Shown here in pieces: positions 24,401 to 30,400 of a stretch of 31,181 nt of DNA. The DNA is from Acanthaster planci (taxonomy: Eukaryota; Echinodermata; Asteroidea; Valvatida; Acanthasteridae). The notes beneath the pieces were generated by a model. That model was not told where the DNA came from and made no database searches. It saw only the letters and a program-made list of their open reading frames with translations. Each line of letters begins with the position of its first letter. The first letter of the stretch is position 1. Where the stretch lies: positions 1,098,919-1,130,099 of the forward strand of contig NW_019091437.1 in assembly GCF_001949145.1 (NCBI RefSeq), given 5' to 3'. The position numbers and the translations under genes were made by a program.

Positions 24401-27400
24401 TGTGGCAATGTCACAGATGATATTCCTCCAGAAGCAACTGTGCGCTTGGCAGGAGGTCCAAATCCACAGTCGGGCCGAGTCGAGGTGTATAATGAGGGCG
24501 AGTGGGGGACAATTTGCGACGACGAGTGGAATGCTGCAACGGCGGCCGTGGTGTGCCGACAGCTGGGCTACAGCGGCGTGGTGAGCATCGATGACGGCGT
24601 GACTGACTATGGCGAGGGGGAGGGGCCAATACTCTTCAGATTGCTTTGCCAGGGAATGGAGACCAATGTCCAAGATTGCGAAATGGGCCTGTGGAACACG
24701 CTCATCTGCACCCACAGGGAGGACGTCGGCATTACTTGTGAAGCTGGTATGCAGCCACGGTTTATCCACACCCCTCTACTATCAGATACTATACCTTTAG
24801 GGGAGTCTTGTAACATAAGTGAATAACTTGGCTGCAACTAACAATAACACATGCACATTGAAGCCAGCAAATAGCAACTTCCACCTTTCCCAAAATGTCA
24901 GGTTTTAAAGATGGATTTTTGCCCTGCCCGACTTGTATAAAGATTTTTGTCATAATATGTTGTTGCAGTAAAATGGACAATATTGAATGTGAGTTACGAC
25001 ATTGTATGAAGTTTTCTTACATCAGCTACTGGTGACAGATTTTTGTCATAATATGTTGTGCAGTAAAATGGACAATGTTGAATGTGAGTTACGACATTGT
25101 ATGAAGTTTTCTTACATCAGCTACTGGTGACTGCTACTACCACACCACTGTGTGAGTATTAGTGCATACCACACATACAGTCTATTCACCTTGTAGCTGC
25201 TGGTTCAATGGGGCCTGCTGCTGGACAAAGCCCTCCATTCAGGGCATACCACAGCCCAGCAGTCGCGGTCAAAATAATCCCGCCATGAAGGGGTTAAGCA
25301 GTATGCCAACAAATTCAGGACAATATATTTTACATTTGTTTGTTACAACCTTGATGTCCCTAATTCTGTATTGATAAAAATTGCTCATCTTTGGTTTTTC
25401 TGCCCAGTGTTTGATGATCGGAGGAAATATATAGCTCAGGATACATCCAACAGAAGGTCTTATGATCTTATCCATAAACTTCTGTGATCCCTGTAAAATA
25501 CTCATAGATCCATTAACCACATGTGCATGTTTTGTTATGGTTATTGTGTTCAGAATCTGCTCCTACCCCAGAGGGCATTCGACTGGTTGGTCCGGAGCCC
25601 AACCTTGGGCGAGTTGAGGTGAACCACAACGATATCTGGGGGACCGTCTGCGATGACAGCTGGGACATTGAGGATGGCAATGTGGTGTGCAGACAGCTTG
25701 GCTTCACAAGAGGAGCAGCACGGGTTGCACCGATTGCGGAGTTTGGGGAAGGTATGGCCACTGTTTACCCAAATTAAAAAATGAACCAATTAGGGTGTGT
25801 TTTTGCTTCCTGTCAATTGTTCCAATTTATTTGGAACTGTCCCAATTTTTAAGGTTTCCGACAGCAACAAATTGGAACGTCTGCTTTCCATGTAAAGGAA
25901 AGAGAATATAAAAAAATGAAAATGTCCTGGCAAAAGATTGCACTATTTGTCAGAAACAAGATGGCACTAATTGCTATATGAAAATATCAGTTACACGTGT
26001 GTTACACATGTACACATAAATAGCTTCCTTCTCATGGCTTCCCAAACTTGCTATGGACTTCTGAAAAGGCTTTTCTGATTTCTGACTTGTCAATGTTGGC
26101 AGGTGTGCTTTTCTGGCAAACCACACTCTTAGTGCTTGTTGTCCCCGTCCTGTTTTCTTTTGTCTTGCTTATTTTAAGAAGAAAAGGGATTGAGGGGACA
26201 TGAAACCTCACGGTTGGGGTTTCCAACTTCTACCAAAGATGGGTAAGGGCTTCAAACTAAGGGACAGGGCATATCTTGTGATGTGTAGCCTCACTTGCCT
26301 TTCCCCACCCAAGAATATAAAAGGGAACCTGTGAGGGCGGAGATAGATAATTTGTGGTTGATAAAGCTGGTAGCACCTGGAAAGGCTGCACCTTTGGTGG
26401 TACACATACATGTATGGTCTTGGGGAGTTGAGACAGTTCATAGGAATATTTGTGAGGCCCAGTGAGCAGAGATAGTGAGTACCAGTGGATAACGAAATGC
26501 ATGCACTTAAAAAATTTTCATGTTATTATGAAGGAGTAAAAAAAGTTATTTTCTGTTGCGGCTGGTAGCTTTGTGTGCATAGGTGGTGATTGATTTAAAT
26601 TTTCACATAAAGCTTCTCCCTAACGGACCATTCATTGAAATGGAAGTTGCTGTATTGTAATATGCATACATTTTCAGGTCATTTCTAGAAGGATATTAAA
26701 GAAATGAATCTCGAATCTGTCTCGTTAGTTTTACGAGAAATTAGAAATTAAAAAATTTGGAAAGAACGTAGTTATTGTATTGAGCTCAGATTGAATTATG
26801 AGTACGGTTTTGAGATGTAAGTGTAGAGTTTCAAAACATTCCATTCATTTCTGTTGGTCAGTTTCAAAACATTCCATTCATTTCTGTTGGTCAGTTTCAA
26901 AACTCACTCACTCACTCACTCACTCACTCACATTTCCACATGCAACAAAATGTTGTACATGTAAGTGAACAGTTTCAAAACATTCCATTCATTTCTGTGG
27001 GTCAGTTTTTAATCAATCAATCAATCTTACTTTATTTCCACATTCAACAAAATGTTGGATATTTAGTGTTCAGCAGAAGAAATGATGTAAATAATACATA
27101 TGTGGAGGGATCCCATAAAAAACAAAGGCTGTTGCGAATTGGAAACCCTTTAAACAGATTGTCGTAAGTTGACTGAGAGATTTCGAGAATTTCTTAATGA
27201 TTTTCATAAATGATTTTCTTTGTGATGGCAAGATTTGAGCCCATGACCAGTGGTATGAATACCATATCCCTGACCTTGGCACCCAGATTTATGCCTATCA
27301 CTGTTTTGAGCACTTTTTGCAATCCACATAGACGCATTCATGACCATTCAGTCAGGCTGAAGTGATGCCCCAGATCACATTGCTAGCAACAAACGCAGGG

Positions 27401-30400
27401 CTGTACACCATGAAAACTAACCAAAGCAGGTGCCAACCCCACTCAATACTTGTCTGCATTCAGCTGCCTTAATGTTGTGGAAAGTTACCTGGAGTGAGTT
27501 TCCTTCTTGATCCCCACAGGCGAAGACCCTATTCTTCTGGATGATGTAGCGTGCACTGGTATGGAGACTAGTCTTCAAGACTGCCCCAGTAATGGATGGG
27601 AAGTGAGTGATTGCAGTCATGGGGAAGATGCAGGCGTTGTTTGTTTGCCCAATGAAGGTAGATTTTACGTGCCTTAAAGTTTAACTCTCCTTCTACATCT
27701 TTTCTGATACATTCTCAGTAGTACATCACACAGAGCATTATCTGAGCAAAAGCAGAAATTCTGCATGGATGGAATTTGTAACGTTCTGAGTTTAATGCAG
27801 TATTTTTGGACATTTCTCCTTCCTTTTTGAACGAATAAGGTTTTGTAAGGTTTTAGGGGTTATTAAAAATTCAACACTTAAAAAACAACTTTATTCGCTG
27901 GGGTAAATGTTCATTGTTTTTCTTCTTTTCTGTAGAGCCCACAACAACAATTCGCCTGGTAGGCAGCGAGAACAACAACGAAGGACGTGTGGAGGTCTAC
28001 TACCAAGGCGAATGGGGCACCGTCTGTGACGACAGATGGGATATGACAGATGCAGAAGTCGTCTGCAGGCAGCTGGGGTTCCAGGGTGCTACGGAGGCTG
28101 TGACCAATGCTGGGTTTGGGGAAGGCACTGGACAGACCCTGCTGGACGAAGTGGCCTGTGGAGGGGAAGAGTCCAGACTGGAGGAGTGCCCAAGCAACGA
28201 CTGGAGAGTAGAAGACTGCAGTCATGCCGAAGATGCAGGAGTGATTTGTACTGGTGAGTGGCAGTGAACGTTTTAATCCTAGCTGTACATGTGTTAAGCT
28301 GCTTGCTACTCCATTTTTGTTTTTTTTCACATGTACATGTAAACGTTGGCACAGTTGTAAGGGCTTCAGTGCTCTGAAGCAGATAAAAGGGGTTTGGTCG
28401 ATAAAGAAACGGGTGCAAGATTGTGAGTGATATTTTGAGCATTTATTTCAATTGTAAAAACCCCAAATCAGTGTGAAAACTGAGAAAGAAATTAAAGAAA
28501 ACAATTTATATTTCAAACTAGATCACTTACATTCAGGTGTATCTCTGTTAAATGAGAGATGGCCAAAGAACCATCATTCCTTAGATATACATCTCACATG
28601 ACTGAATAAGTGAATTAACTAGAACAAAGAGGAAAGCATTGGGGATTAATTACCATAGCCTTGAGCCAAAAGGTGAGACTTCATGTATAAAAACGATCAG
28701 TCAAATGCCATCGTGCTGAGTGTACTCTTATCCAATCAAAGTTTAAAATAAATCATATTGCCGACTTATACAAGATAACTGTTAGAATATGTCCTATCGA
28801 TCACACCTTAGACCAGCCTTAGAATTCAGCCCTGGTTATATAATGCTGTACCATCTCTAACTGGCCTAAACGAAACAGAAAATGACTAGAGACATCACGC
28901 ATGAAACTTAACAATGTCGTTAGTACCAGGACTAAATATACAAGGCAAACAGTATTTGTCATTCAACTGAGTGTTATATTCTCTGTGTGATCTTAAAAGT
29001 CATACAAAGACCCAAAGTTGATCTAGCAACAAACAATTGCACTAGATATTTACCAAATTGTGTTCATTTCCTTGGAAATGACTTCCAAGGGCATGTTTCT
29101 GGGTACCTTGTCTTTCTTGAAAGGATTTTGGACATACTAGTAGCCTAAAGTTCATTGTGCATTCTACTGTTAGGTGACAATCTTGACAATACTCTAAAGT
29201 AGAACAGAAAAGCATACCGTTATGTGCAGATGAGCTGCTCTAAATTTACTATGCTTTTGGATCCTTCCAGAGCTCTGTACGCAAGACATGCATACTCCTG
29301 TTGTAATTAAATTAAAGAAATTAATCCATTATTCAAACCAACAGTTGATATTGCCACATCGTAAACTCATCGTAATTGTTGAATTGAAACCTCCCAGCAA
29401 CTGTTCAAAAATGGTACCTGCAGATGGATTAACATGGTGCAATTGCAATGTTTTTATTTAAAACTTGTATTAAAGGGATGTTTAGTGAAGGGACAGGGCC
29501 TTTCCTGCGAGGCATTGGAAAGGTTGGACTATATTTTGGTCCTACTGTTCAATATGTTTGCCAGACAGATTTTTCACCATTGTGGCACCATTTTTGAGTG
29601 GCTTGGGTTAATCCACTTTGCCTGATGCCAAATCACACATCACTCCCGGCAACATACCTCGCCATTTGCCCTGAGCAATGTCAGGACAAATGAATTGTTT
29701 GACATTTGAATTTGTCTTATGATGCGTTTAGTTGGCGACTGTCATTTTTGAAATGAGAGTCATGCTTGCAATTCTTTACGTTTAAAAACTCCTCCAACTA
29801 ACAAAAGAGATCTCCATCCCATAGTGAGTGGCTGCCATCTTTTGCTGATATGCGATTCCATCGCTGTGCTGATGCCAAGACTTGATACCAGTGATACCAT
29901 CACTCGTAGAACAAACAGTTTTTCCATCCTTGTTAGCAAATTTTAAGGATCCACTTGCGTAATTTCAATCTGTTGCTAATGTTTCCTTTCACCCATGATG
30001 AAAATAGGGGAACAAGGAGGGGTCAGCAATGTTCGACTGGTCGGTCCTGGACCCAACGTCGGACGCGTGGAGGTGAACTACAACAATACTTGGGGGACCA
30101 TCTGTGACGACAATTGGGACATTGAAGATGCCAATGTGGTTTGCAAACAACTTGGCTTCACTGGGGCTGTTCGAGCATCAACTGGGGCCGAATTTGGGCA
30201 AGGTATCCAACTTGAGTATAAACCTCTTCCCAGATCCTTCAAAATCTGCTAGAATGTTTTTCGAGGATGAAGGAATGCATAGCTTGCTGCAGTGGTGTAA
30301 GGGGGATGCCCTTCCAAAAGAGTTCCATGCCCACGGGTGTCCCTCAGGTGCCCCATGGCTAGAAATAGCCATGTACATGTACAGTACAAGCTGTGGTTCA

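Larger units (their letters stand above)
25752..27519. other. Intron inside SRCR 17, 1768 bases
   Basis: Phase 1 intron, about ten times longer than its counterpart in SRCR 12. The extra length includes the repeats and retroelement-like tails at 26828-27290. No exon is visible. Confidence 0.7.

Noticed and set aside
27230-27290. A functional tRNA gene on the minus strand
   Set aside because: Only a B-box-like word is present; no cloverleaf with acceptor, D and anticodon arms can be drawn. At most it is a SINE head.
27911-28330. Open minus-strand frame of 139 codons over SRCR 18 (and similar minus-strand frames over the other SRCR exons)
   Set aside because: These are shadows of strongly biased coding on the + strand; the same shadow recurs on each paralogous exon and has no domain of its own.
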